DNA of 64,000 nucleotides, from the NCBI GenBank assembly GCA_017470935.1, contig JAFUXG010000046.1:62001-126000 (forward strand). The letters are read 5' to 3'. Below the pieces are notes generated by a model. That model did no database searches. It was not told the origin of the DNA and was given only the letters and a program-made list of their open reading frames with translations. Positions 25,057 through 34,831 of the stretch are shown one piece after another; positions within the stretch are counted from its first letter, which is position 1; each line of letters begins with the position of its first letter. The stretch comes from Lachnospiraceae bacterium. Its GTDB lineage: Bacteria > Bacillota > Clostridia > Lachnospirales > Lachnospiraceae. The position numbers and the translations under genes were made by a program.

Positions 25057-27906
25057 CTAATCTGACATATTTACGTTACCTGTTATTGAAGCATTCTCCA
25101 ATGCATTAGGATCAAAATAATATGCATAAATGAATCCGGCAAGCTCCTCAGCATTTCCCGAAGAATAACCATAAGGTATTACTGTGGTTACAGATATTTC
25201 AGGTCTCACAAAGGGTGCATAGGAAACAAACAATGCATGGGCAGGTCTGGCAAGATTCTCCTCTGCAGTACCGGTTTTGCCGGCAACATCTACCTTGATC
25301 TGATTAATGATCATATTTTCATCAGTATGATTTTTAATAACACGGCGCATACCGTTATGAACTGTTGTCCATAGGCCATGCTCAAAATTAAGGGTATCAT
25401 GCACGTTATGGGGATTTTCATAGGTCGTATTCCCTAATAAATCCTTAATTTCTTTAATAATACTAAGATCATAGCAGGTGCCGCTTGTTGCTAAGGTAGT
25501 AACATAACGTGATAATTGTGTTGGCGTATATGCATTGGTACCCTGGCCAATAGCACTTCGAACGACTGTCTCGTCAGAAACCTTAGGGTCAATCTCGTCC
25601 AGCTCAATTCCTGAATTAGTATCTAAGCCAAACATTCCTGCATATTTTGCAAGCTTTTTAAGTCCTGAGCTGTCAGAAAAATGATTCTCTCCTCCGCCAA
25701 GTCTGTAACCAACCTCATAGAAAAAGTAGTTGCAGGAAACCTCTAACGCTTCCTCAATACCAATCTCTCCATGCTTTCCGGGATAATACCAGCATTTAGC
25801 CGGAGGATCCACCTTTGTATAGATACCCTCAGCATCAATAATTGTGTCCAGGTCTATTGCCTTCTCCTCTACTGCTGCAATAGTTGTCAGCATCTTATAT
25901 GTGGATCCGGGAGCAGTTCGCTGCTGGGTTGCACGATTATAAAGAGGCTTGGTCTTGTCTGCAATCAGCTTGGCATAATACTCCGGCTCAACGGAATTGG
26001 TAAGCCTGTTATTGTCATAGCTTGGATAGCTGACCATAGCCAATATCTCACCTGTATTTGTATCGGTAACAACAACGGAGCCCTCGCATGGGTCTAAAGC
26101 TAACTGTGCAGGAGTTATCTCAAGGTTATTGATCTTTCTGCGGATAAATGAATAATCTGAAAGCTTGCCGCTTGCAAAATCAGCATAATCCTCATCCTTT
26201 TCAGTATCAAGCACACCCTGCTCAAATAAGATATTAATTACCTGCTCTCCACTGACAAGCTTATTGCGGATCATGTACTTCATAACAAGCTTATCAAATT
26301 CCCTATCCTCAGCCAATGCATTTTCAAGGTAGCTTACAAGAGCCTGGAATACTTCCTCTGAATCATAGTAATCATTAGAAAGTTCAAAGGATGAAATATC
26401 AATAGCTCCCTGGTTGATGGCATAATGAAGAAATGTTCCAAGCGAGATTTCATTAGCAATGAACTGCTTATAGGTCTCATCCGTACTATCTATTGTTTTT
26501 GTATTATATATATCCCTGTCTGAAAGCATAGAATATATATAACTCATATAAGCCTCATACTCCGGCTCTAATTCATTATCAGAAATCTCTGAAGAACGCA
26601 GTATTTGTGATATATTAGAAATTGCGCTGCCCCGTGATTCTATCAATGTATTATTGACAATACGTTCATAAGAAGCGGCATCCTCAGCATTTAAATGAGA
26701 TATATCAAGGGCGTTATTATCAAATAATGCATAATATACATTATCAATGGGAATACGCTTGTCCTTTGTCTTATCCTCATCAACCTCTTCATCAGTAATG
26801 TTGGCAAGCAGCACACTTGCAATTTCCTTTTCCAGCGTATCATAACAATATTTTTGTAAATCCGAACGTATTGTAAGATATATATCCTGGCCGGCAACTG
26901 AATCCTTTGCGTCAGACCGCTCAATTATTTTTCCCAGGTTATCAACATATATCTCCTCGACACCATTAGTTCCTCTAAGGGTGGATTCATACTTTTTCTC
27001 AAGTCCTGTTTTACCGATCATGTCTCTGCTTCCGTATTTATTTTCATCAGACAGATCCGCATTATATTCCTTCATCTCATCAGTGGAAATGGTACCGATA
27101 TAGCCGATTATATGTGCAAAATATTCTGAATCATTATATATTCTGATTGAATCCACAACAACATCAATTCCCAACAGGTCGGAAATGTTTTCCTCAAGCT
27201 CCGCAACAGTCTCCTCACTGACATCCATGGCAATAGTTACAGAGATATATTGTTGAAATCTGTTAAGCCACAAGGCATAACGTACGCTCATAATCTTAAG
27301 AGCTTCCTCAGTACTGTATGAATCTGATATTTCAAAATTCTTTTCACCTGCAAGGTAATCAAAAACATTCTTGGCAGTGGAAATCTTTTCGGAATCCGAA
27401 AGCTGGTCAGAGGAGCTGTGTCCGTATATGTCTGCCAGAAATCTTAATTTTTCAGAATTAGATGAGGTTGTGAACTTGAGATTACCATTATCATCAATAC
27501 CAATGGGAAAGTTAACATTTATATCATCACCATGCTTTTCAAGGATATGAACTGTCTTTGCAACAATTGAATTTTTGAGGGTATTCTCAGATACGTCATT
27601 CTCCTTTGCCACCTCTGAAATACGATTGTTATTCTCGAAGGTAACGGAATAGGCAAGACGGTTATAAGCTAACAGATTACCGTCTCTATCATAGATATTA
27701 CCCCGTGATGCCTCAACTGTAAGGGTCTTCTTTGATTTGTAGGTGAAATTTTCAAGATGCTCCTGTCCCTCAATTATTTGTAAACGAAATAGACGTAGTA
27801 TCAGTACAGAGAACAAAAGAACAAAAACAACAGATACTATAAACAGACGATGTGATATATATTCAAGTAAAAATTCTTTAATTGCTCGAATTAATTCTTT
27901 GATCAT
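25057..27906 (-). CDS. mrdA: Class B penicillin-binding protein 2 with a large insertion
   Basis: Protein of 949 residues, much longer than PBP2 (about 630-700). One N-terminal membrane helix (20-42), the pedestal domain (RGNIYDRDGNLLAYN), then the transpeptidase domain with SxxK at Ser668-Lys671 (APGSTYKM), SxN (VSCNYFF) and KTG (AGKTGTAE). About 240 residues (roughly 365-608) with acidic helical character sit between SDLQKYCYDTLEKE and GSVVVTDTNTGEILAMVSYP, which are normally close together. It cross-links peptidoglycan in elongation with RodA. It overlaps mreD by 4 nt (ATGA). Confidence 0.93.
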   Translation of the reverse strand: MIKELIRAIKEFLLEYISHRLFIVSVVFVLLFSVLILRLFRLQIIEGQEHLENFTYKSKKTLTVEASRGNIYDRDGNLLAYNRLAYSVTFENNNRISEVAKENDVSENTLKNSIVAKTVHILEKHGDDINVNFPIGIDDNGNLKFTTSSNSEKLRFLADIYGHSSSDQLSDSEKISTAKNVFDYLAGEKNFEISDSYSTEEALKIMSVRYALWLNRFQQYISVTIAMDVSEETVAELEENISDLLGIDVVVDSIRIYNDSEYFAHIIGYIGTISTDEMKEYNADLSDENKYGSRDMIGKTGLEKKYESTLRGTNGVEEIYVDNLGKIIERSDAKDSVAGQDIYLTIRSDLQKYCYDTLEKEIASVLLANITDEEVDEDKTKDKRIPIDNVYYALFDNNALDISHLNAEDAASYERIVNNTLIESRGSAISNISQILRSSEISDNELEPEYEAYMSYIYSMLSDRDIYNTKTIDSTDETYKQFIANEISLGTFLHYAINQGAIDISSFELSNDYYDSEEVFQALVSYLENALAEDREFDKLVMKYMIRNKLVSGEQVINILFEQGVLDTEKDEDYADFASGKLSDYSFIRRKINNLEITPAQLALDPCEGSVVVTDTNTGEILAMVSYPSYDNNRLTNSVEPEYYAKLIADKTKPLYNRATQQRTAPGSTYKMLTTIAAVEEKAIDLDTIIDAEGIYTKVDPPAKCWYYPGKHGEIGIEEALEVSCNYFFYEVGYRLGGGENHFSDSSGLKKLAKYAGMFGLDTNSGIELDEIDPKVSDETVVRSAIGQGTNAYTPTQLSRYVTTLATSGTCYDLSIIKEIKDLLGNTTYENPHNVHDTLNFEHGLWTTVHNGMRRVIKNHTDENMIINQIKVDVAGKTGTAEENLARPAHALFVSYAPFVRPEISVTTVIPYGYSSGNAEELAGFIYAYYFDPNALENASITGNVNMSD

Positions 27907-28412
27907 ATATTGTCAGCCTCTTTTACCCGCTTTAAACGTAGATTAATGCGGACTAATAATTTATAGAAAAACAAAGTAATAAATATTGTATATATCATTT
28001 CAGGCAAAATTATCTGCCAGAGATATTGTGAAAAATGCAGCTTGTTCTGCAGCATAAAAAACAGAAAATAAATGATAACATTATATATAAAATCGTTAAT
28101 TGCAATCATTGACATTGGCAGAAGAACATCCTCCACATAATAAATCCTGTGGAAAAAACCGTTGGCATAACCCATAGTCATATAGATAAAAGCATAGGGT
28201 CCAAGGGCTGAGCCGAAAAAAATATCAATCAGCAGTCCGGAAAAAAAGCCAACAAGAAGCCCCTCTCTTCTGCCGCGCATAAGTCCAAAGGACATCGTAA
28301 CAATCAATAATAGATTAGGAACAACGCCGCCAAGCTTAATATATTGAAACAGGGTGGATTGGCACAAAAAGCATACTACAATTATTATACCAATGGTTAT
28401 ACAACGTTTCAT
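27903..28412 (-). CDS. mreD: Rod shape-determining protein MreD
   Basis: Protein of 169 residues with about five membrane segments (MKRCITIGIIIVVCFLCQ ...) and the MreD pattern RREGLLVGFFSGLLIDIFFG, then LGPYAFIYMTMGYANG. It is part of the elongasome. Both ends overlap neighbours by 4 nt (ATGA with mreC upstream and mrdA downstream), indicating tight translational coupling. Confidence 0.92.
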   Translation of the reverse strand: MKRCITIGIIIVVCFLCQSTLFQYIKLGGVVPNLLLIVTMSFGLMRGRREGLLVGFFSGLLIDIFFGSALGPYAFIYMTMGYANGFFHRIYYVEDVLLPMSMIAINDFIYNVIIYFLFFMLQNKLHFSQYLWQIILPEMIYTIFITLFFYKLLVRINLRLKRVKEADNI

Positions 28413-29551
28413 TGCTGCTCTCCATCATTTTCATTATTCTGTGGTGAAGTGTCATTATTATCTGTACTATCAGCTTCATCAATATTGCCAGTCGGGTTAT
28501 CGTTAGAATTTTCATTATTACTGTCATTATTATCATTACTATCAGTTGCTTCATCAGTATCATCAGGAACCGTATTATCATTAGATACTGTCCCATTATC
28601 ACCAGTGCTGCCATCAGGTATAGAATCACTGTCACCATCCTCCTCAGGCACCTGAATATCCTCGCGGTTAATACTGTCATAGATATTTTTATTGTTTGTA
28701 TTAGTCTTATAGGTTGTCTTAAGATCCAAAATGATAAGTACTTCATGGAGATTAGTAAAATCGACCACTGGAATACACCTTCCTGATTGTGTAAGATTAT
28801 TGGAATCCATTGCAACATCAGACACATATCCTATTAATAAGCCCGGAAGATACTTGTTACTCACATGGGAGGTGATTATCTCCGCACCGTCATCAATAAC
28901 GTCTGCCTTGTTAATATAATTAACATGGATAAATCCGTTCTTCATGGAAGAAATATCACCGCTTATAGTACAAAGACTGTCAGAGCCGCTGATGGTGGCA
29001 CTAATCTTGCTGTTATCATCAATAATAGACCTGACCTTAGAGTATCCGTTGCCCACCTCTGTAACAATACCTGCAAGACCTCCATCTGCAAGAATATTAC
29101 AGCCTACCTTAACACCACTTTCCGTTCCCTTATCAATGATAAATGTATAAAACCAGTTAGTGGAATCTGTGGCAATAACATTAGCCCCCACAGTCTTATA
29201 GTCTGAATACTTGTCCTGAAGATCCAGAAGCTTTTCAAGTCTCTTAAGCTCATACTGCTGCTGCTCATACTGCTTTGCCTTTGCGGAATACTCCTCCAGC
29301 TTTTCTGTAAGTTCTTTATTCTCAGCAATAAGTGCTTTCTTCTCCCGTCTGTCAACAACTCCGGAATGTACCGTGGAGCCCACAGCATTAACCCCTGACT
29401 GCATTGGAGTTATTAAAGCCCCCGTAATAGACTTAAGAGCAGAAAACCTGCTTTCAAATATTACTGATAATAATAGCAATATTATACATACTACTGTCAA
29501 AAACAAATAAATATATTTGGGTGGTATAACTTTTCGGTCATGAAAATTCAT
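28409..29551 (-). CDS. mreC: Rod shape-determining protein MreC
   Basis: Protein of 380 residues: one membrane helix (14-32), a coiled coil (about 75-110, KKALIAENKELTEKLEEY) and the MreC beta domain (VIATDSTNWFYTFIIDKGTESGVKVG ... GGLAGIVTEVGNGYSKVRSIID). The last 80 residues are an Asp/Asn/Ser-rich, probably disordered tail. MreC scaffolds PBP2 and RodA outside the membrane. mreB is not adjacent. ATG 29551 lies 15 nt from the DUF4321 gene. Confidence 0.94.
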   Translation of the reverse strand: MNFHDRKVIPPKYIYLFLTVVCIILLLLSVIFESRFSALKSITGALITPMQSGVNAVGSTVHSGVVDRREKKALIAENKELTEKLEEYSAKAKQYEQQQYELKRLEKLLDLQDKYSDYKTVGANVIATDSTNWFYTFIIDKGTESGVKVGCNILADGGLAGIVTEVGNGYSKVRSIIDDNSKISATISGSDSLCTISGDISSMKNGFIHVNYINKADVIDDGAEIITSHVSNKYLPGLLIGYVSDVAMDSNNLTQSGRCIPVVDFTNLHEVLIILDLKTTYKTNTNNKNIYDSINREDIQVPEEDGDSDSIPDGSTGDNGTVSNDNTVPDDTDEATDSNDNNDSNNENSNDNPTGNIDEADSTDNNDTSPQNNENDGEQQ

Positions 29552-29566
29552 AGACTCACCATCCTT

Positions 29567-29833
29567 TTATATAAAATGATATACTATTATTCCTATGATC
29601 AATCCGATTATACTTGCAATATTAATAGTTATAGTAAGACCAAAGGTAAGTACAAAAATCCCCAGATCAAGCACCATGGGGGAGGTAAGACCAAAGGTCT
29701 GTCCATATGCCAGCCAGCTCAAAGCACCCACATGAGAAGCCAATGTGCCAAGATAACCGCCTAAAACAATACCGCAAAGTAATATAATAACTAATATCCA
29801 ATTATTCTTTCTTGAATTACCAACTGCTGCCAT
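29567..29833 (-). CDS. DUF4321 membrane protein
   Basis: Protein of 88 residues with two membrane segments (WILVIILLCGIVLGGYLGTLA and a C-terminal LGIFVLTFGLTITINIAS). The pattern GGYLGTLASHVGALSWLAYGQTFGL matches the DUF4321 family, found at the head of mre/min clusters in Clostridia. Function unknown. AGGAGATGATCAG precedes ATG 29833, and it starts the long operon running to 20004. Confidence 0.85.
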   Translation of the reverse strand: MAAVGNSRKNNWILVIILLCGIVLGGYLGTLASHVGALSWLAYGQTFGLTSPMVLDLGIFVLTFGLTITINIASIIGLIIGIIVYHFI

Positions 29834-29957
29834 CTGATCATCTCCTAATTCTAAAATATAATCTCAGTCATATATACTTTGTAATATAACAAAGAATGCT
29901 GGTAAAATAACTCATTTACACTGAAATTACACATTTATCTATGATAGCATAGTTTAG

Positions 29958-31250
29958 TCATTTCTGCAAGTCAACCAATCCCTTTTCCTCCATCCTGGCA
30001 AGGGATTTCATAATTCCAAATCTTGCGTGATCATAGGAAAGACCACCTTGAAAATAGACCGTATATGGTTCATGCATAGGTGCGTCTGCAGAAAGCTCAA
30101 TTGATGCTCCTGATATAAATGCTCCGGCAGCCATAATAACATCACAGTCATATCCCGGCATTGCCCATGGTGTAGGTGTAACATAGGAATCCACCGGTGC
30201 GGCATATTGGATACCCTCACAAAATGCTACAACCTTATCAGGATCGTGAAAGGTAATGGCCTGAATAATATCATGTCTGTCCTCCGTGGCATCAGGCGTA
30301 CATTCATATCCTAATCCTTCGTATAGGTTTGCTGCAAAAATAGCACCCTTTAATGCACCATTTACAACCTGTGGAGCCTGAAATAAGCCCTGGAAAAAAT
30401 CCTTATTAACCCCAAGGGTTGCACCTACCTCACTGCCAAGACCGGGAGCTGTAAGCCTGTAATAGGCTTTGTCTACACATTCTTCCGTTCCACATATATA
30501 TCCTCCGATTGGGGCAAGACCTCCTCCCGGATTCTTAATCAGAGAGCCCACCACCATGTCAGCACCCACGTCCGATGGCTCAATAATGTCAACAAATTCC
30601 CCGTAACAGTTATCAACCATACAAATGATGTCAGAATTGATTTCTTTAATAAATGTAATAAGCTCACCAATCTGCTTAACACTGAAGGTAGGTCTAGTAA
30701 GATAACCCTTTGAGCGCTGGATCGTCATCATTTTGGTCTTATCAGAAATTGCGTCTCTTATTCCATCATAATCGAAGCTGCCATCCTCCAACAATTCTAC
30801 CTGCTTGTAAGACACGCCATATTCAGCAAGGGAACCTGTAGATTTTCGTATGCCTATTATCTCCTCCATAGTGTCATAGGGCTTTCCAACAGGTGAAATA
30901 AGCTCATCTCCCGGTCTCAAAACAGCAGATAGAGCAAGATACAGCGCATGGGTGCCGCAGGTGATCTGTGGCCGTACCAATGCCGCCTTGGTATGGAATA
31001 TATCAGCATATACTTTTTCTAAGGTCTCTCTGCCAATATCATTATAACCATAGCCCGTTGTTGGGGCAAAATGAGCCTCCGAAAGCTTATTCTTCTGCAT
31101 GGCAGAAAGCACCTTCATCTGGTTATATTCCGTAATCTTATCTATTTTTTCAAAGCGTTTCTTAAGCGTCTGCTCTACTTCCTGTGATAACCTAAGGACC
31201 TTTTCGGAAATGCCCATAGTGCCGTATATCTCTTCTAAATTCTTGTTCAT
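29958..31250 (-). CDS. ynbB: Methionine gamma-lyase-family PLP enzyme (YnbB, 'aluminium resistance protein')
   Basis: Protein of 430 residues, a fold-type I PLP enzyme. The PLP lysine is in VVGSLIKNPGGGLAPIGGYICG; VRPQITCGTHALYLALSAVLRPGDEL is the cofactor-binding start, and VDNCYGEFVDIIEP holds the ring-stacking and Asp residues. The family is annotated as aluminium resistance or methionine gamma-lyase-like, but the substrate is not established. It follows miaA in the usual Firmicutes order. A 15-bp inverted repeat lies just upstream. Confidence 0.88.
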   Translation of the reverse strand: MNKNLEEIYGTMGISEKVLRLSQEVEQTLKKRFEKIDKITEYNQMKVLSAMQKNKLSEAHFAPTTGYGYNDIGRETLEKVYADIFHTKAALVRPQITCGTHALYLALSAVLRPGDELISPVGKPYDTMEEIIGIRKSTGSLAEYGVSYKQVELLEDGSFDYDGIRDAISDKTKMMTIQRSKGYLTRPTFSVKQIGELITFIKEINSDIICMVDNCYGEFVDIIEPSDVGADMVVGSLIKNPGGGLAPIGGYICGTEECVDKAYYRLTAPGLGSEVGATLGVNKDFFQGLFQAPQVVNGALKGAIFAANLYEGLGYECTPDATEDRHDIIQAITFHDPDKVVAFCEGIQYAAPVDSYVTPTPWAMPGYDCDVIMAAGAFISGASIELSADAPMHEPYTVYFQGGLSYDHARFGIMKSLARMEEKGLVDLQK

Positions 31251-31266
31251 GATTACTCCTTTATAT

Positions 31267-31323
31267 AAATTACTGTTTAGTGTACTTTTCCGTTAGAGCA
31301 ATAAATGAACTAAACAGTAATTT
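31267..31323 (-). repeat. Perfect 15-bp inverted repeat between miaA and ynbB
   Basis: AAATTACTGTTTAGT (31267-31281) is the exact complement of ACTAAACAGTAATTT (31309-31323), separated by 27 nt. The outer arm contains the last miaA codons and its stop; the other arm ends 8-10 nt before the ynbB ribosome site. There is no T-tract, so an mRNA hairpin for processing or attenuation is likelier than a terminator. Confidence 0.75.
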
Positions 31324-32335
31324 GTTTTAGCAAAAGCTGGTCCAACATGTATTTAAGCTGTGCATCGGTGTCCGGCAGTTTATCTTTATCAACCCAGATA
31401 ACGTCACGTTCTCTGCGAAACCAGGTCAACTGTCTCTTGGCGAAATGCCTTGTGTCACGCTTTAATATATATATGGCATCCTCTAAGCTGCATTCTCCGT
31501 TAAGATATGGAATGATCTCTTTGTATCCAAGCCCCTGCATGGATACCATATCAGGCGTGCAGCCATAATCCAGCAGATTTCTAACTTCCTCAATGAGACC
31601 ATCCTTAATCATTACATCAATGCGCCTCTCAATTCTGTCATATAATATACTCCTATCCTGGTTAAGAACAAAATAAGCAAAGTTATAAGGTGATTCCTTT
31701 GCTCTTTGTTCTTTGTTATGTTCAGATATAGGATATCCGTTATCTTTATAGAATTCCAAAGCTCTGATAACGCGCTTAACATTGTTTTCGTGAATTGTAT
31801 TATAGGATTCCGGATCAACATCCTTTAACAGTTCATGAAGCCTTGAAGCACCATTTTCCTCGTAATATTTTGTAAGCTCATTGCGATAAGCCTTGTCAGC
31901 ATTATTTGTTTTGCTTTCGTCAATTGATACCACATCAATATTTCTATAGGTTATATTATTATCTTTTGTATTCTCATCAAATTCAATGTCATAGAGAACT
32001 GATTGGATATAGAAGCCTGTTCCTCCAACAATAATGGGGATTTTCCCGCGTTCATATATACCATTCATTGCCCCTTTTGCATATTTCTGAAAGAGAAAAA
32101 CATTGAAATCCTCTGTGGGCTCTAATATATTGATTAAATGATGGGGTACACCCTCCATCTCTTCAGGCATGATCTTAGCAGTCCCAATATCCATATGTCT
32201 ATAGACCTGCATGGAATCAGCCGATATTATCTCTCCCTTCACTGCCTTTGCAAGCTTGATGGAAAGCTCAGTCTTACCTGCTGCAGTGGGTCCGGTTAAT
32301 ATTATCAAGGGCTTCTTGTTAGTTTCATTTAGCAT
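31310..32335 (-). CDS. miaA: tRNA dimethylallyltransferase MiaA
   Basis: A protein of about 341 residues with P-loop LTGPTAAGKTELSIKLA, the DSMQVYRHMDIGTAK block, VGGTGFYI and the C-terminal DTRHFAKRQLTWFRRE. It attaches the isopentenyl group to A37 of UNN-reading tRNAs, which MiaB (also in this window) then methylthiolates. An insertion of about 35 residues lies near 125-160 (TKDNNITYRNIDVVSIDESK region). ATG 32335 has GAG 8 nt upstream; a GTG at 32344 is the alternative. It follows mutL directly. Confidence 0.94.
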   Translation of the reverse strand: MLNETNKKPLIILTGPTAAGKTELSIKLAKAVKGEIISADSMQVYRHMDIGTAKIMPEEMEGVPHHLINILEPTEDFNVFLFQKYAKGAMNGIYERGKIPIIVGGTGFYIQSVLYDIEFDENTKDNNITYRNIDVVSIDESKTNNADKAYRNELTKYYEENGASRLHELLKDVDPESYNTIHENNVKRVIRALEFYKDNGYPISEHNKEQRAKESPYNFAYFVLNQDRSILYDRIERRIDVMIKDGLIEEVRNLLDYGCTPDMVSMQGLGYKEIIPYLNGECSLEDAIYILKRDTRHFAKRQLTWFRRERDVIWVDKDKLPDTDAQLKYMLDQLLLKQITV

Positions 32336-32373
32336 TGTATTCACTCAACTCTTTAATTAATAAAATATAGTTC

Positions 32374-34569
32374 TTATAAGAACTCATCCTCTGAATTATC
32401 CTGGATTCGTTTGAATTTACGTTCCACCTCTGTCTTAGTCAGGGATATCATAGTAGGTCTGCCATGAGGACAGTTGTATGGATTATCAAGCGTCATCATT
32501 TCATCTAACAGTTCATTGGCTTCAGCAAAGGATATCTCAGTGTTGCCCTTGATTGCCGCCTTGCAAGCCATTCCCGAAAGCTTTTCTACAAAGAAATCAA
32601 CAGAGAGCTTTCCTCTCTCATCCTTTAATACATTGATAAGCTCGTCAAACAGAAGCTGCGGATCAACGCCCATGATATCATCAGGAACTGCACGCAGAAC
32701 AATGGCATCATCACCAAAGTCTTCAATCTCAAAGCCGGTCTGTTCAAAGAATGCTATGTGGTCATTCAGCAGATTGTGCTCAGCACTATCGATATGAACA
32801 ACCTTTGGTGGCATCAGCTGTTGCGACAACACCTTTTTCTCCGAAGCCATTTTCATCAGATGCTCAAACATCACCTTCTCATGCGCCGCATGCTGATCCA
32901 TTATGTATAATTTGTTATCGAATTCAATAAGCCAATAGGTCTTAAACACCTGTCCTATAAGACGGTGTTTTTTCCTTGCTTCAGGAGAGATAAACTCCTC
33001 CACAGGCATGGAAAGCTGTTCACCTGTCTGTACAGATGCTTCTGCCTCTTCTTGTTGGACGGCTTTATATATTGCTTGACCATTTATTTCTACCGTAGAT
33101 TGCTCTTTATTTATATGATTGATCGGATCGCTTGTATCTTGTTCTATTGTATGATCGATCGGATTGTTTGCATCTTGTTCCGATGTATTGACGATAATTT
33201 GTGTGTCATATTGCTTATTTGTATCAATTAATTCATCAGACGGTTTATTTGCATTTGTATTGACTAATTCATCGTATTTTGTATTAACATTTTTATCAAA
33301 TAATTCATTAGATTGTTTTGTTATTTTAATTGCTGATATACCCTGTGAATTTTCAATTGATATATTTTGATCATCAGATATACCATCTTTATTATGCAGT
33401 CCATTACCAGACACATTATTATTTTGGGAAGCATTACGCAATTCCTTATTGATCTTATTGTTATACTTCAATGCCCTGGCCTTATTTTCAAAGGGCTCCG
33501 GCACATTGGCAGTCTGCCTTTTCTGCCGTTCTATAGTGATTGCCTTCTGTTCCTTGGCAGTACGCAGTGACATATCCTGTATCATCTCAGGCTGCAATAA
33601 TGCCTGTCTTACCGTATCCTTAACAAAATCAAATAATTGCTCATTATCTGAATACTTGAACTCCATCTTCTGCGGATGAACATTTACATCCAATTTCTCA
33701 GAATCCATTGTGAAATGTAAAGCAGTAAAGGGAAAACGGTGAATCATTATAAATGATTTGTAACCCTCTTCTATTGCCTTAGTCACAATATTGCTTCTTA
33801 TAGCGCGTCCGTTAACAAAATAATGCTCAAAGCCTCTATTACCCTTAGAAACAAAGGATTTACCAATATATCCCTCAACGGAAAGATTACCCACACTGCG
33901 CTTGATAGGTATAAGATTAGCAGAGATATCCTTGCCGTAAATGTGATATATAACATCCTGCAGCTTACCATTGCCGGATGTGGCAATCTTGTTGCTGCCA
34001 TTTATTATATATTTGAATGAGATTTCAGGCTTTGAAAGTGCAAGCTTTGTTACAAGATCCGTAATATAGCCGCCCTCTGTGGTGGGGGTTTTAACGAATT
34101 TCTTTCTGGCAGGTACGTTATAGAACAGGTTACGCACGATTATCGTTGTTCCTGTCGGTGCTCCTATCTCCTCGCTTGCAATCTCCTTGCCGCCGTGTAT
34201 CTCATAGCGAAGTCCGGTGAGGTCAGAGGGTGTCTTCGTGATGCACTCCACCTGGGAAACTGCGGCAATACTGGCAAGCGCCTCGCCCCGAAAGCCCAAT
34301 GAGCTTACGGAAAGCAGGTCTTCGATAGTCATGATCTTGCTTGTTGCATGTCTGATAAATGCAGTGGGTACATCCTCCTTGGAAATCCCGCCTCCATTAT
34401 CCGTAATGCGCATAAATGAAAGGCCGCCCTCTTTAATCTCTACAGTGATAGCGGTCGCTCCCGCATCAATTGCATTTTCAATAAGCTCCTTTGCGACAGA
34501 GGACGGACGGTCTATCACCTCTCCTGCCGCTATTTTGTTGATGGTTTCCTGATCCAGTACCTTAATCAT
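32374..34569 (-). CDS. mutL: DNA mismatch repair protein MutL (endonuclease type)
   Basis: Protein of 731 residues. The GHKL ATPase domain shows IAAGEVIDRPSSVAKELIENAIDAGA, DNGGG and FRGEALASI. The C-terminal domain carries the metal-dependent endonuclease motif DQHAAHEKVMFE plus ACKAAIKG and CPHGRPT, so this is a nicking MutL. The linker (about 395-520) is Asn/Asp/Glu-rich with degenerate repeats such as EQDANNPIDH and EQDTSDPINH. It overlaps the small zinc-ribbon-like gene by 8 nt and lies upstream of miaA. Confidence 0.96.
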   Translation of the reverse strand: MIKVLDQETINKIAAGEVIDRPSSVAKELIENAIDAGATAITVEIKEGGLSFMRITDNGGGISKEDVPTAFIRHATSKIMTIEDLLSVSSLGFRGEALASIAAVSQVECITKTPSDLTGLRYEIHGGKEIASEEIGAPTGTTIIVRNLFYNVPARKKFVKTPTTEGGYITDLVTKLALSKPEISFKYIINGSNKIATSGNGKLQDVIYHIYGKDISANLIPIKRSVGNLSVEGYIGKSFVSKGNRGFEHYFVNGRAIRSNIVTKAIEEGYKSFIMIHRFPFTALHFTMDSEKLDVNVHPQKMEFKYSDNEQLFDFVKDTVRQALLQPEMIQDMSLRTAKEQKAITIERQKRQTANVPEPFENKARALKYNNKINKELRNASQNNNVSGNGLHNKDGISDDQNISIENSQGISAIKITKQSNELFDKNVNTKYDELVNTNANKPSDELIDTNKQYDTQIIVNTSEQDANNPIDHTIEQDTSDPINHINKEQSTVEINGQAIYKAVQQEEAEASVQTGEQLSMPVEEFISPEARKKHRLIGQVFKTYWLIEFDNKLYIMDQHAAHEKVMFEHLMKMASEKKVLSQQLMPPKVVHIDSAEHNLLNDHIAFFEQTGFEIEDFGDDAIVLRAVPDDIMGVDPQLLFDELINVLKDERGKLSVDFFVEKLSGMACKAAIKGNTEISFAEANELLDEMMTLDNPYNCPHGRPTMISLTKTEVERKFKRIQDNSEDEFL

Positions 34570-34831
34570 AATTCATTTCCTCAATTTTATATATCTTTTT
34601 AACAGTATTAGATGGATTATCATGCTCAAATACATACAAACGATTACATTTTGGACATTTCCATATATCATAGTCTATCAAATTATATAGAGATAAGGTA
34701 TCTATAGAATCTTGCTCATATATATTACACATTTTTCTATCGGAAAACACCCAAAGCAAACTCTCATTAGGTGTTTGCCCATTCCACAATAATTCACCAC
34801 ATTTACATTGTATTCTAGCCATAATACTCAT
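34562..34831 (-). CDS. Small zinc-ribbon-like protein between mutS and mutL
   Basis: Protein of 89 residues, not recognised. It has CKCGELLW near the N-terminus and CPKCNRLYVFE near 60, giving two Cys pairs about 50 residues apart that could bind one zinc, plus an acidic tail. The ATG at 34831 overlaps the mutS stop (ATGA), a second ATG lies three codons on, and its end overlaps mutL by 8 nt, so all three genes are translationally coupled. That makes it a genuine gene, though base composition is more AT-rich than its neighbours. Confidence 0.75.
   Translation of the reverse strand: MSIMARIQCKCGELLWNGQTPNESLLWVFSDRKMCNIYEQDSIDTLSLYNLIDYDIWKCPKCNRLYVFEHDNPSNTVKKIYKIEEMNYD

Noticed and set aside
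28344-28655. Plus-strand Ser/Leu-rich ORF over the mreC tail
   Set aside because: It is the complement of the Asp/Asn/Ser-rich MreC tail; such low-complexity shadows are expected.
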